Assembly: GCF_039769985.1 (NCBI RefSeq)
Contig: NZ_JBDNCH010000002.1
Span: forward strand, 2,914,001-2,978,000
Direction of reading: 5' to 3'
Length of the DNA stretch: 64,000 nucleotides
Origin: Ponticoccus litoralis
GTDB lineage: Bacteria > Pseudomonadota > Alphaproteobacteria > Rhodobacterales > Rhodobacteraceae
In this document: positions 29,316-38,761 of the stretch, piece by piece
Numbering within the stretch: position 1 is the stretch's first letter
Layout: every line of letters starts with the position of its first letter
Position numbers and translations under genes: made by a program
The notes under the pieces: generated by a model
What the model saw: the letters and a program-made list of their open reading frames with translations, nothing else
Told to the model about the DNA's origin: nothing
Database searches by the model: none

Positions 29316-30458
29316 ATGTCCTTCTTTGGAAAGCTGAAGAACCGGCTTTTGAAGTCGTCCTCCAAGCTGGATGAGGGGCTTGATGCCATCGTGCAAGAGG
29401 GCGGCTCTGCCGACGCGGGCCAGCCCGAGGATCTGCCCGGGGCAGAGATGCCGGTGACCGCCCCGGCCATGCCCGCACCGCAGGCGCCGACGCCGCCGCC
29501 GCCGTCGGACACGGCACGGATCAAGCCCATCGACCTGCCGCCCCAGCCCGTGGCCGCGCCGCCGCAGCCGGGGCTTCTGGGGCGCTTCATCGGCAAGGGC
29601 CGGGCAGAGCCGGCGGTGCGCCGTGTGCTGGACGACGAGATGCTGGAGCAGCTCGAAGAGCTGCTGATCGCCTCGGATATGGGGGTCGACACGGCCCTGC
29701 GGGTGACCGGAAACATCGCCGAGGGGCGCTTTGGCAAACGCCTGTCGACGCGCGAGATCAAGGAACTGCTCAGCGCCGAGGTGGCCCGGATCATGGCGCC
29801 CGTCGCGCGGCCCCTGCCGCTCTACCCGCGCCGCCCGCAGGTGGTGCTGGTGGTCGGCGTGAACGGCTCGGGCAAGACCACGACCATCGGCAAGCTCGCC
29901 AGCCAGTTCCGGGCCGCGGGCAAGAACGTGGTGATCGCCGCGGGCGATACCTTTCGTGCGGCGGCGGTGGAACAGCTTCAGGTTTGGGGCGAACGGGCCG
30001 GGGTGCCGGTCCTGACCGCGCCCGAGGGTTCGGACCCGGCCAGCCTTGCCTTCGACGCCATGACGCGGGCGCAGGCCGAGGGCGCCGACCTCCTGATGAT
30101 CGACACGGCGGGGCGACTGCAGAACCGGCAGGACCTGATGGAGGAACTGGCCAAGATCGTCCGCGTGATCCGCAAGAAGGACCCGGAGGCGCCGCACAAC
30201 ACGCTTCTGGTGCTGGATGCGACAACCGGCCAGAACGCGGTGAACCAGGTCGAGACCTTCCGCAAGCTCGCCGATGTGTCGGGGCTTGTGATGACCAAGC
30301 TGGACGGGACGGCGAAGGGCGGTGTCCTGGTCGCCCTGGCGGACAAGTTCGGCCTGCCGATCCATGCCATCGGCGTGGGTGAACAGATCGACGATCTCGC
30401 CCCCTTCGACCCCGAGGAATTCGCCGCCGCCCTGACCGGCCTCGATACGGAAAGCTGA
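29316..30458 (+). CDS. ftsY: Signal recognition particle receptor FtsY
   Basis: 380 residues. A Pro/Ala-rich acidic N-terminal A region (to about 90) is followed by the NG domain. Motifs are GVNGSGKTTTIGKLA (G1), DTFRAAAVEQL, DTAGRLQN and TKLDGTAKGG. FtsY docks ribosome-SRP complexes at the membrane. The ATG at 29316 gives the common MSFFGKLKNRL start. It is intact. A copy of the dispersed repeat follows the stop. Confidence 0.95.
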   Translation: MSFFGKLKNRLLKSSSKLDEGLDAIVQEGGSADAGQPEDLPGAEMPVTAPAMPAPQAPTPPPPSDTARIKPIDLPPQPVAAPPQPGLLGRFIGKGRAEPAVRRVLDDEMLEQLEELLIASDMGVDTALRVTGNIAEGRFGKRLSTREIKELLSAEVARIMAPVARPLPLYPRRPQVVLVVGVNGSGKTTTIGKLASQFRAAGKNVVIAAGDTFRAAAVEQLQVWGERAGVPVLTAPEGSDPASLAFDAMTRAQAEGADLLMIDTAGRLQNRQDLMEELAKIVRVIRKKDPEAPHNTLLVLDATTGQNAVNQVETFRKLADVSGLVMTKLDGTAKGGVLVALADKFGLPIHAIGVGEQIDDLAPFDPEEFAAALTGLDTES

Positions 30459-30463
30459 CCTCT

Positions 30464-30526
30464 TCGGTTTCTTCTGTCCCGAAATATCCCGGGGGAGCGC
30501 GGCACGCGCGGGGGCAGAGCCCCCAT
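30464..30526 (-). repeat. Dispersed intergenic repeat after ftsY
   Basis: Minus strand: GGGGGCTCTGCCCCC hairpin, then CTCCCCCGGGATATTTCGGG and ACAGAAGAAACCG. It is nearly identical to the copy at 55634-55690. It lies between the convergent ends of ftsY and the MgtC-like gene. Confidence 0.75.
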
Positions 30527-30544
30527 GGGCCGCCGCGGGCCGCC

Positions 30545-31034
30545 TCACTGCGTCTCGTGCGTGCCCATGGCCCGCTCGACCCGGCGCAGCACCAGCAGCA
30601 CGGCGACCACCACGACGGTCGCCATGGCGGCCAGCGGCATCTGTCCCGCGCCGCAGCCCAGTCCGATCCCGCCCACCAGCCAGAGCGAGGCGCCGGTGGT
30701 CACGTTGCGGACCTTCTCGCCGGCGGTGAAGATCAGCCCGGCGGCAAGGAAGGCCACGCCCGCCGTCACCGCCTCGATCATGCGCAGCGGGTCGTTGCGC
30801 TGCTCGCCCGCGCCGAAGTCCATGGCCGCCAGTTCACGGCCCAGCAGCACGAAGAGGCAGGCCGCCACCGAGACGAGGATATGCGTCCGCAGCCCGGCTC
30901 GGTTTCTCGCGCCATTCCCGTTCCAGCCCGACGATTCCCCCCAGCAGGATGGCCGCCACGATACGGGCAAAGGCCACCTCCGGCGGAATGACGGAGAAAG
31001 AGCGGGTGAATTCCTGCGAGATCTGTTCGAACAT
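30545..31034 (-). CDS. MgtC/SapB-family membrane protein (one apparent 1-nt insertion)
   Basis: After correction, 162 residues with four to five membrane segments. MgtC features are AAILLGGIVGLEREWREKPAG, GLRTHILVSVAACLFVLLG and TAGVAFLAAGLIF. The frame breaks at 30899 (plus-strand extra T in GGCTCGG; minus-strand CCG then A then GCC). Removing the base joins both halves exactly at the conserved REKPAGLRTH. The ATG is at 31034. MgtC proteins are linked to low-magnesium survival; the precise role here is unknown. Confidence 0.87.
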
Positions 31035-31136
31035 GGTCAAGCGGCCCTGCGGAGGTTTCCGGCTTAACCGGGGCCGGGCGCTCGAGGTTCCTCGAAAGCC
31101 GTCAGAACCCTTGCATCCGCCCGCGCAACCGGGCAG

Positions 31137-32072
31137 ATGCATGACACCGTCATGCAAAAAGGGGCGCCCGTGTCGGACTGGCTGATCTCTCTCGAAGGCA
31201 CGGCAGAGGGGCATCGGCTGGCGCTGATCCTTGCCCTGCTGGCCGCCTTTCTTCACGCGGTCTTCGGGGCGCTTCAGAAGGGGCGGCACGATCCGTGGAT
31301 GTCGCGCGGCGCCATCGACGGCTGTTACGGGCTGATGGCGGCGCCCTTCGCGCTTTTCGTCGTGCCCGTGCCCGAGCCGCATATGTGGCCGATCTTCGCC
31401 GGCGCCTTCCTGATCCACACGGTCTACAAGCTGTTGCAGGCCATGGCCTATACGCAGGGCGCCTATACGGTGGTCTACCCGGTGGTGCGCGGCACCGGGC
31501 CGCTTTTCGCGGTGATCGGCGCCTCGCTGGTCTTCGGCGAGCATTTCGCGCCGATGCAATGGGCCGGGGTCGGTGTCCTGTTGTCGGGCATCTTCGGGCT
31601 TGCGGTCTACAACCTGCGCTACCTCGAAACCGCGCGCGACACGCTGCCCCGGGCGCTGGCCTTCGCGGTCGCCACCGGGCTTTTCGTGGCGCTTTACACC
31701 ACCTATGACGCCTATGGTATCCGGGCCACGGCGGACCCCTTCACCTTTCTGGCGTGGTTCTTCTTCATCGACGGCCTGCTGATGCCGGTGATCGCGGTGC
31801 TGCGCTACCGCAGGATGGCAGAGAAGCCGACCCTGCCGCCGCTGCTGCTGCGCGGCTTCGTCGGCGGCATCGTCGCCTTCTTCAGCTTCGGGTCGGTCAT
31901 GCTGGCCACCCGCCTCGACAAGGTCGGCGAGGCCGCCGTCCTGCGCGAGACCTCGACGGTCTTCGCGGCGGTCATCGGCTGGCTGGTGCTGAAGGAAACC
32001 GTGGGCCCCCGGCGCATCGCGCTGATGGCGCTGATCGCCGCCGGGGCGGTGATCGTTGAGTTGGCGGGCTGA
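31137..32072 (+). CDS. DMT/EamA-superfamily transporter
   Basis: About 300 residues with ten hydrophobic segments in two EamA-like halves (YTVVYPVVRGTGPLFAVIGA in the first, GEAAVLRETSTVFAAVIGW in the second). Three in-frame starts compete: ATG 31137, ATG 31152 and GTG 31170. The GTG has AAAAGGGG five bases upstream and begins right before the first helix, so it may be the true start. The substrate is unknown. It lies 37 bp upstream of yciB on the same strand and is likely co-transcribed. Confidence 0.82.
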   Translation: MHDTVMQKGAPVSDWLISLEGTAEGHRLALILALLAAFLHAVFGALQKGRHDPWMSRGAIDGCYGLMAAPFALFVVPVPEPHMWPIFAGAFLIHTVYKLLQAMAYTQGAYTVVYPVVRGTGPLFAVIGASLVFGEHFAPMQWAGVGVLLSGIFGLAVYNLRYLETARDTLPRALAFAVATGLFVALYTTYDAYGIRATADPFTFLAWFFFIDGLLMPVIAVLRYRRMAEKPTLPPLLLRGFVGGIVAFFSFGSVMLATRLDKVGEAAVLRETSTVFAAVIGWLVLKETVGPRRIALMALIAAGAVIVELAG

Positions 32073-32109
32073 AACGCCTATCTGGAGCGGGACAGGTACG
32101 AGAGGCCCC

Positions 32110-32751
32110 ATGACCGACCCAACGCCCACGACAGAACCCAAGCCCGCAACGGACCCGAAAACCGTGAACCCGATGCTGAAGACCGCGCTGGAATTCGGCC
32201 CGATCCTTGCCTTCTTCGCAGCTTACCTTTGGCTGAAGGACGAGATCTTCACCATTGGCGGGACAGAATACAACGGCTTCATCCTGGTGACCGCCGCCTT
32301 CATCCCGGTCTTCCTGCTGTGCATGGGGGCGCTTTGGAAGCTGACCGGCCACCTCAGCCGCATGCAGGCGGTGACGGCGGTGCTGATCGTGGTCTTCGGC
32401 GGGCTGTCGGTCTGGCTGAACGACGAACGCTTCTTCAAGATCAAGCCGACGCTGATCTACCTGCTGTTCGGCGGCGCGCTGGCGATCGGGCTGATGCGCG
32501 GGCAAAGCTGGCTTCAGGCGGTGATGGAGGGCCTGATGCCGCTGAAGCAGGAAGGCTGGATGATCCTGACCAGGCGGGTGATGTGGCTCTTCTTCGGGCT
32601 TGCGGCCCTGAACGAGGTGATCTGGCGCACCATGAGCACCGAGACATGGGTCTATTTCAAGACCTTCGGCCTGACCGCCGCGATCCTCGTCTTCTTCATG
32701 TTCCAGGGCGGGCTGTTCAAGAAATACAGCACCGAGGAAGCGGCGGAGTAA
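32110..32751 (+). CDS. yciB: Inner membrane-spanning protein YciB / septation protein A
   Basis: 213 residues with five to six membrane segments. The YciB/IspZ pattern is clear: KTALEFGPILAFFAAYL, LSVWLNDERFFKIKPTLIYL and NEVIWRTMSTETWVYFKTFG. The family is implicated in envelope integrity and cell division. The start ATG 32110 is preceded by GAGAGG. It is intact. The extra 20 Pro/Thr-rich residues at the N-terminus are common in roseobacters. Confidence 0.93.
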   Translation: MTDPTPTTEPKPATDPKTVNPMLKTALEFGPILAFFAAYLWLKDEIFTIGGTEYNGFILVTAAFIPVFLLCMGALWKLTGHLSRMQAVTAVLIVVFGGLSVWLNDERFFKIKPTLIYLLFGGALAIGLMRGQSWLQAVMEGLMPLKQEGWMILTRRVMWLFFGLAALNEVIWRTMSTETWVYFKTFGLTAAILVFFMFQGGLFKKYSTEEAAE

Positions 32752-32781
32752 TCCGCCCAAGGGGTGGGGGCCAAGCCCACC

Positions 32782-33222
32782 CTAGCCACCCCGCCGGTCG
32801 ATGCGCGTGCTGAGGTGGATCAGGCTTTCCGAGCCGCGCACGCCCTTCGCCTCTCCGATCTGATCCAGCGCGCGGTCCAGCGCCTCCGTGGTCTGCGCCG
32901 CCAGTTCCGCCACAAGGTCGAAGCGTCCCGAGGTGGTGTGCACCGTCTCGACCTCTTTGACCTGTTTCAGCCGGGCCAGCACCGAGGCCGTGGCGCGCGG
33001 CTCTACCCCGATCAGCACCGTCGCGCGGATCGCCGGGTCCAGCCGCTGGCCGCGCCGGATCGTGTAGCCCGCGATGGCGCCCGATTGCTCCAGCTTCTCG
33101 ATCCGCGCCTGCACGGTGGTCCGCGCAAGGCCAAGGCGCTTTGACAGCTCGGTCGCCGAGGCGCGGGCGTTTTCGGACAAGAGCGCGATCAGCGCGCGGT
33201 CTGTTTCGTCGAATTGTATCAT
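32782..33222 (-). CDS. Lrp/AsnC-family transcriptional regulator
   Basis: 146 residues: an N-terminal winged-helix (FDETDRALIALLSENARAS, LGLARTTVQARIEKLEQSG) and a C-terminal ligand-binding RAM domain (VETVHTTSGRFDLVAELAAQ). ATG 33222 is chosen because it begins exactly at the helix-turn-helix domain; an upstream in-frame ATG at 33264 would add unrelated residues. It is divergent from the PLP decarboxylase with 115 bp between, so it probably controls that gene and itself. Confidence 0.9.
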   Translation of the reverse strand: MIQFDETDRALIALLSENARASATELSKRLGLARTTVQARIEKLEQSGAIAGYTIRRGQRLDPAIRATVLIGVEPRATASVLARLKQVKEVETVHTTSGRFDLVAELAAQTTEALDRALDQIGEAKGVRGSESLIHLSTRIDRRGG

Positions 33223-33337
33223 TGGACCTGCGTTTTGACGGGGTTTTCGAACATCCTGACGCATCTGCCCGATGAAATCGACAGGAATCGCGCGGAAACT
33301 GGGAGAACAGGCAACCTATACCAGAGGCGCGAACCCC

Positions 33338-34455
33338 ATGGTCCTTCAGCAGGCATTCCACCGCAACCCGACGCAGTACCTGTCCCGCGAGACCCCGCAA
33401 GAGCCGGTCTTCTTCTTCGACCCCGCAAGGCTGACCGCCACCGCGCGGGTGTTCCTGGACGGCTTTCCCGGCCTCGTGACCTTTGCGGTCAAGGCCAACC
33501 CCGACCGCGCCGTTCTGGAAGCGCTGGCCGCCGCCGGGGTGGGTGCCTTCGACGTGGCCTCGCCGGAAGAGATGCACATGGTCCGCGCCGTGGCGCCGGG
33601 CGCCGTGCTGCACTATCACAACCCGATCCGCGCCCTGTCCGAGATCGCCGAGGGGCGGCGCATGGGCGTCACCTCGTGGTCGGTGGACCGCCTGTCGGAA
33701 CTGGACAAGCTGGGCGACCTGAGCGGGCAGGAGATCGCCGTGCGGCTGAAGCTGCCGGTGGCGGGTGCCGTCTATGACTTCGGGTCCAAGTTCGGCGCAG
33801 AGCCCGGGCGCGCCGCCGCCCTGCTGGCCGAGGTGGTGAAGCGCGGCGGCACGCCCTCGATCACCTTCCACCCCGGCACCCAATGCCGCGACGCGCAGGC
33901 CTGGGTCGCCTATATCCACGCCGCCGCGCGGGTGGCGGAAACCGCCGGCGTCACCCTGCACCGCCTGAACGTGGGCGGCGGCTTTCCGGCGCACCGCGAA
34001 GACCCGGCCCCGGATCTGCCCGCCATCTTCGAAGCCATCGACGAGTCCACCCGCGCCGCCTTTGCCACGCCGCCCGCGCTGGTCTGCGAACCGGGTCGGG
34101 CCATGGTCGCCGACTGCTTTGAACTCGCGCTGCTGGTCAAGGCCGCGACCGAGGGCGCGGTCTTCCTGAACGACGGCATCTATGGCGGCCTCAGCGAATG
34201 GCGCGACCTCGGGCCCTCGGCCCGCATCACCGCGCTGTCGCCGGAAGGCACGCCGCGCAGCGCCCCCTGCGCCCGCTGACCGTCTTCGGCCCGACCTGCG
34301 ACAGCCTCGACCGGCTGTCGGAAACCGTGCTGCTGCCCGGGGATCTCGCCGAAGGGGACTACCTGCTGTTCCACGCCTGCGGCGCCTATTCCAACGCGCT
34401 GGCGACGCGCTTCAACGGCTATGGCGCGCGGAAGATCGTGACACTGGCGCGGTGA
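33338..34455 (+). CDS. PLP-dependent decarboxylase, ornithine/diaminopimelate (fold III) type (one apparent 1-nt deletion)
   Basis: A fold-type III enzyme of the group IV amino-acid decarboxylases. PLP-lysine lies in FAVKANPDRAVLE, the glycine loop is LNVGGGFPAHR, and PPALVCEPGRAMVAD and the late GPTCDSLDRL (catalytic Cys) complete the site. The frame breaks in a C run at 34263-34267, where one C is missing. Restoring it joins PRSAPLRPLTVFGP and gives 372 residues, the usual size. Lysine or ornithine is the likely substrate (cadaverine/putrescine synthesis), by analogy only. It is divergent from an Lrp-type regulator. Confidence 0.87.
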
Positions 34456-34526
34456 CGCGGGCTGGACACTTCGGGCATGGCCGCTAAGGTCCGCGCTAAG
34501 GCATCCAGCACGCGCGAGGGACCCCC

Positions 34527-36821
34527 ATGGAAAAGTTCGGCAAGGCCCAATCCGTCACACGCAGGGAAGACACGCGGTTCCTGACCGGGCAGGGGCGCTA
34601 CGTCGACGACATCGTCCCCGAGGGCGCGCTGCGCGCCTTCGTCTTCCGCTCGCCCGTCGCACATGCGCGGATCACCGGGCTGGACGTCTCTGCCGCGCGG
34701 GACGCGGAGGGTGTGCATCTGGTGGTGACGGCGCAGGACATGACCGGGGCGGGCGTCGATATCGCCATGTCGGCGACGCTGACGCCGAACCGCGACGGAA
34801 CCATGGGCGCGGAGACCCGCCGCCCGGTGCTGGCTGAGGACAGGCTGCGCTTTGCCGGGGAACCGGTGGCCGTGGTCGTGGCCGAGACGCTGGAACAGGC
34901 CCGCGATGCCGCCGAGCTGATCGAGCTGGATTACGAGGACCTGCCGGTCATGCTGGACCTCGCACCGGGCGACACGGCGATCCACGACGAGGCCCCGGAC
35001 AACCGCGCCTATGACTACGGCCTCGGCGACGAGGCGGCCACCAAGGCGGCCTTCGAGTCGGCGGCCGGGACCGTCTCGCTGGAGGTCGGCGACAACCGCA
35101 TCATCGTCAACGCCATGGAGCCGCGCGGCGCCTATGCGGAGTATGAAGCGGGGCGGATGCACCTTGCCTTCAACGGGCAGGGTGTCTGGGGCATGAAGGA
35201 AGAACTGTCGCGCGCCTTCGGCGTCGATCCCCGGACGGTGCGGGTGACCAATCCCGATGTCGGTGGCGGCTTCGGCATGAAGGGCATGCCGTACCCCGAG
35301 TATTTCATCCTGCCCTATGCCGCCGGGGTGTTGGGCCGGGCCGTGCACTGGATGTCCGACCGGGGCGAGGCGATGCTGAGCGACAATGCCGGGCGCGACC
35401 TGACCACCTTTGCCGAGCTGGCCTTCGACGAGACCCACAGGATCACCGCCTATCGCCTGCACACGCGGTCGAACCTTGGCGCCTACAACTCGCACTTCGG
35501 TCAAATGATCCAGAGTTTCCTCTTTGGCCGGGTCATCACCGGGGTCTATGACATCCAGACGATGTACTACCGGGCCGAGGGTTTCTACACCAACACCACG
35601 CAGGTCGACGCCTATCGCGGCGCCGGTCGGCCCGAGGCGATCTATGTGCTGGAGCGCATCATGGACCGCGCCGCGCGCGAGCTGGGGGTGGACCCGCTGG
35701 AGCTGCGGCGGATCAACTTCATCAAGCCCGAGCAGTTTCCCTACAAGACCGCCTCTGGCGAGCTGTATGACGTGGGCGATTTCGCGCGGGTCATGGGCCA
35801 TGCGGAAGACTTCGCGGCGCTGGATGGCTTTGCCGAGCGGCGCGCGCAGACCGAGGCGCGGGGCAAGCTGCGCGGCATCGGGCTGTGCTACTACATCGAG
35901 TCGATCCTCGGGCAGCCGCATGAGGACGTGAAGGTCGAATTCACCGAGGACGGGGCAAAGATCTACGTCGGCACCCAGTCGAACGGGCAGGGGCACGAGA
36001 CGGTCTTTGCGCAGTTCCTTACCGACCAGTCCGGCATCCCCGCCGAGAAGATCGAGGTGATCCAGGGCGACAGCGACCTGATCACCACGGGCGGCGGCAC
36101 CGGCGGCTCGCGCTCGGTGACGACGCAGGCCAATGCGACGCTGGCGGTGGTCTCGACCATGGTCAGCGGCTTTGCCGACTTCCTCGCCGACGAGATGGGC
36201 GTGCCGGCGGAAGAGATCTCCTTCGACGACGAACGCTTCCGCGCTGAGGGGTCGAACGTGACACCGACGATGATGGAGGCGGCGCAACTGGCGCGCGAGG
36301 CGGGCCGCGAGGACCTGCTGACGTGGGACGCGCGGGCCGAGCTTCCGGGCCGCAGCTATCCCAACGGCTGCCACGTGGCCGAGGTCGAGATCGACCCCGA
36401 CACCGGGCTGACGGAGTGCGTGCGTTACGCGGTGGTCGACGATTTCGGCAACCTCATCAATCCCCTGCTGGCCGAGGGGCAGGTGCATGGCGGTGTCGCG
36501 CAGGGGCTGGGTCAGGCGCTGGTCGAACAGGTGGCCTACGACGAGACCGGCCAGCTGCTGACCGGCAGCTTCATGGACTACGCCATGCCGCGCGCCTTCG
36601 ACATGCCGATGATCGATTTCGCGACAGAGCCGGTGCCCTCGACCGCCAACCCCATGGGCATGAAGGGCTGCGGCGAGGCCGGGACCGTGGGCGCCACGGC
36701 GGCGGTCTCGAACGCGGTGCAGGACGCGCTGTGGACCCGCGGCATCCGCCAGGTCGACATGCCCTTCACGCCGCTGCGCGTCTGGACGATGTTGCGCGAT
36801 CATGCGGCCACGGCTGGGTAA
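34527..36821 (+). CDS. Xanthine dehydrogenase-family molybdopterin-binding subunit (CoxL-like), orphan
   Basis: 764 residues, intact, without a signal peptide. The N-terminal a/b hammerhead domain (FLTGQGRYVDDIVPEGALRA) is followed by the molybdopterin domain with NPDVGGGFGMKG, VDAYRGAGRPEAIYVLER and GGTGGSRSVTTQ. The C-terminal KGCGEAGTVGA holds the catalytic Glu. It is of form II type: the active-site loop reads AYRGAGRPE, not the VAYRCSFR of true CO dehydrogenase. Its 2Fe-2S and FAD subunit genes are absent on both sides, which is unusual. The reading frame overlaps the next gene by 20 bp. Confidence 0.9.
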   Translation: MEKFGKAQSVTRREDTRFLTGQGRYVDDIVPEGALRAFVFRSPVAHARITGLDVSAARDAEGVHLVVTAQDMTGAGVDIAMSATLTPNRDGTMGAETRRPVLAEDRLRFAGEPVAVVVAETLEQARDAAELIELDYEDLPVMLDLAPGDTAIHDEAPDNRAYDYGLGDEAATKAAFESAAGTVSLEVGDNRIIVNAMEPRGAYAEYEAGRMHLAFNGQGVWGMKEELSRAFGVDPRTVRVTNPDVGGGFGMKGMPYPEYFILPYAAGVLGRAVHWMSDRGEAMLSDNAGRDLTTFAELAFDETHRITAYRLHTRSNLGAYNSHFGQMIQSFLFGRVITGVYDIQTMYYRAEGFYTNTTQVDAYRGAGRPEAIYVLERIMDRAARELGVDPLELRRINFIKPEQFPYKTASGELYDVGDFARVMGHAEDFAALDGFAERRAQTEARGKLRGIGLCYYIESILGQPHEDVKVEFTEDGAKIYVGTQSNGQGHETVFAQFLTDQSGIPAEKIEVIQGDSDLITTGGGTGGSRSVTTQANATLAVVSTMVSGFADFLADEMGVPAEEISFDDERFRAEGSNVTPTMMEAAQLAREAGREDLLTWDARAELPGRSYPNGCHVAEVEIDPDTGLTECVRYAVVDDFGNLINPLLAEGQVHGGVAQGLGQALVEQVAYDETGQLLTGSFMDYAMPRAFDMPMIDFATEPVPSTANPMGMKGCGEAGTVGATAAVSNAVQDALWTRGIRQVDMPFTPLRVWTMLRDHAATAG

Positions 36822-37842
36822 CAGGATCTTCGGCTGGTTCCGTCGGCGGCTGTCGACGGACCATTCCGCATGGGGCCACAGGCGCGGGCCGGTCGATCAC
36901 GTCATCATCCTTGACGGGACCATGTCCTCTTTGAAGGCGGGGCAAGAGACCAACGCGGGCCTGACCTTCCGCCTGCTGCAGGAGCGCGGGCATGCCTCGC
37001 TGTTCTACGAGGCGGGGGTGCAGTGGACGGATTGGGCCGCCACCGCCGATGTCGCCTATGGGCGCGGGATCAACGGTCAGATCCGCCGCGCCTATGGCTA
37101 CCTGTCCTCGCGCTACCGGCCCGGCGACCGGATCTACCTGATGGGCTATTCGCGCGGCGCCTACGCGGTGCGGTCGCTGGCCGGGATCATCGACCGCGTC
37201 GGGCTGATCCGCGCCGAGGCGGCGACGGAACGCAATATCCAGCAGATCTACCGCCTGTATCAGCTGGCGCCCGGCGGCACCGCGGCGCGGGATTTTGCCC
37301 GGCTCTATTGTCACGACAGCGCGCCGATCGAGATGGTCGGCGTCTGGGACAGCGTCAAGGCGCTGGGGCTGCGGCTGCCGCTGCTGTGGCGGCTGACCGA
37401 AAGCAACCACGAGTTTCACAACCACGCGCTTGGGGCGACGGTCCGGCGCGGCTATCACGCCCTGGCCTATGACGAGACGCGGCAGGCCTATGCGCCGGTG
37501 CTCTGGTCCTCGCCGCCCGGGTGGGAGGGCGAGGTCGAGCAGGTCTGGTTTCGCGGCACCCATGGCGATGTCGGCGGGCAGATCGGGGCGGAGACGGCGG
37601 CGCGGCCGCTGTCGAACATCCCGCTGGTCTGGATGCTGGAAAAGCTGGAGGCCAGCGGCGTGGCCCTGCCCGAGGGCTGGCGGGCGCGGTTTCCCTGCGA
37701 TGTACACGCGCCATCGATCGGAACCTGGACCGGGCTGGGAAAGCTCTTCCTGCTGCGGGCGCCGCGGCTGGTCGGTGCGGATTCCACCGAAAGCCTGCAC
37801 GAAACGCTGATCGACAGTCTTGCAACCGGCAGATCGGGGTGA
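36802..37842 (+). CDS. DUF2235 domain-containing protein (alpha/beta-hydrolase, Tle1-like)
   Basis: 346 residues with the DUF2235 fold. The N-terminus has HVIILDGTMSSL, the nucleophile elbow is YLMGYSRGAYAVRSLAG (GxSxG), and later come ARLYCHDSAPIEMVGVWDSV and VWFRGTHGDVGGQ, which supply the Asp and His of the triad. Some DUF2235 proteins are secreted phospholipases (Tle1), but no type VI genes are here and no signal peptide is seen, so a housekeeping role is also possible. The ATG at 36802 overlaps the upstream CoxL-like gene by 20 bp. Confidence 0.87.
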   Translation: MRPRLGNRIFGWFRRRLSTDHSAWGHRRGPVDHVIILDGTMSSLKAGQETNAGLTFRLLQERGHASLFYEAGVQWTDWAATADVAYGRGINGQIRRAYGYLSSRYRPGDRIYLMGYSRGAYAVRSLAGIIDRVGLIRAEAATERNIQQIYRLYQLAPGGTAARDFARLYCHDSAPIEMVGVWDSVKALGLRLPLLWRLTESNHEFHNHALGATVRRGYHALAYDETRQAYAPVLWSSPPGWEGEVEQVWFRGTHGDVGGQIGAETAARPLSNIPLVWMLEKLEASGVALPEGWRARFPCDVHAPSIGTWTGLGKLFLLRAPRLVGADSTESLHETLIDSLATGRSG

Positions 37843-37967
37843 TGGTCAAGAAAATTCGTTCACGAGTTCTTTACAGACCTTTAACCTGTGACATTCTAGC
37901 CTATCTTTCTATCAGGTCGCGGGGCCGGAACCCCCGCGAAACCTTCACTGTCCCTCGTTCCGTAACT

Positions 37968-38002
37968 GCGCCCGGGTATTTTCCCGGGCGCTTTTTCTTT
38001 TT
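37968..38002 (+). terminator. Strong rho-independent terminator
   Basis: A 9-bp stem, GCGCCCGGG with CCCGGGCGC, has loop TATTTT and is followed by TTTTTCTTTTT. It is 126 bp after the DUF2235 stop, farther than usual. It could therefore end a short RNA transcribed from the A+T-rich region at 37850-37920 instead of, or as well as, the upstream gene. Confidence 0.88.
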
Positions 38003-38056
38003 CAGGGCAGGGGTTTGCAGCTTGCGCCCCGGCACCACCGGCCTAGGATGAGGCGT

Positions 38057-38524
38057 ATGGAATATACCGACGGCCATCTCAAGGATATCCTGATAGGCAC
38101 GCGCAAGATCGCGGTTGTCGGCGTGTCGATGAACCCGGTCCGGCCCAGCTACTACGTCGCGCGCTACCTGAAACTGAAGGGATTCGCGGTGATTCCGGTG
38201 AATCCCGGACATGCGGGGCAGACCCTGTTCGGAGAGACCGTGCGGGCCGGGCTGGCGGATTGTCCCGCCGACGTCGACATGGTCGATATCTTCCGCCGGT
38301 CCGAGCATGTGCCGCCGATTGTCGACGAGGCGCTGGCCTGTTTTCCGGGGCTGCGGACGGTCTGGATGCAGATCGGTGTCGTCAGCGAAGAGGCGCGGGC
38401 CCGGGCAGAGGCGCGGGGCGTCGACGTGGTGATGAACCGGTGTCCCAAGATCGAGTATCAGCGCCTGTTCGGAGAGCTGCGCATGGGCGGCTTCAACACC
38501 GGGGTGATCTCGTCGAAGCTGTGA
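38057..38524 (+). CDS. CoA-binding protein (YccU-like)
   Basis: 155 residues with the CoA-binding Rossmann fold of succinyl-CoA-synthetase alpha-like single-domain proteins. It shows KIAVVGVSMNPVRPSYYVA at the N-terminus, FAVIPVNPGHAG, VDIFRRSEHVPPIVDEAL and the C-terminal VVMNRCPKIEYQRL. I prefer ATG 38057 (AGGATGAGG upstream) to ATG 38048. The cellular role of the family is not settled. Confidence 0.87.
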   Translation: MEYTDGHLKDILIGTRKIAVVGVSMNPVRPSYYVARYLKLKGFAVIPVNPGHAGQTLFGETVRAGLADCPADVDMVDIFRRSEHVPPIVDEALACFPGLRTVWMQIGVVSEEARARAEARGVDVVMNRCPKIEYQRLFGELRMGGFNTGVISSKL

Positions 38525-38761
38525 GGCTCCGGTCCGTGGCCGGTCTCGTGATGCGCGAAGGCGCCCGGCCCACCGTCTCGCTGGCCGCCCTTGCGACCGC
38601 TGCGTCGCGGGCGGGACCGGGAGCAAGGTCCGTACAGCGCCGGTTAACCGGATCCCGGTAGAGCTTGGTGCCCCGGGGGCGGCCACCCGGGTCATGCGGC
38701 CTCTCGGGCCATCTGCGCGGGGATACCCGCAGCCTCCGGTTTTGCACGTCTGGGTCCATGG

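Noticed and set aside
34527..36821. True carbon monoxide dehydrogenase CoxL
   Set aside because: The active-site loop reads AYRGAGRPE and lacks the Cys-containing form I motif, and coxS/coxM are absent.
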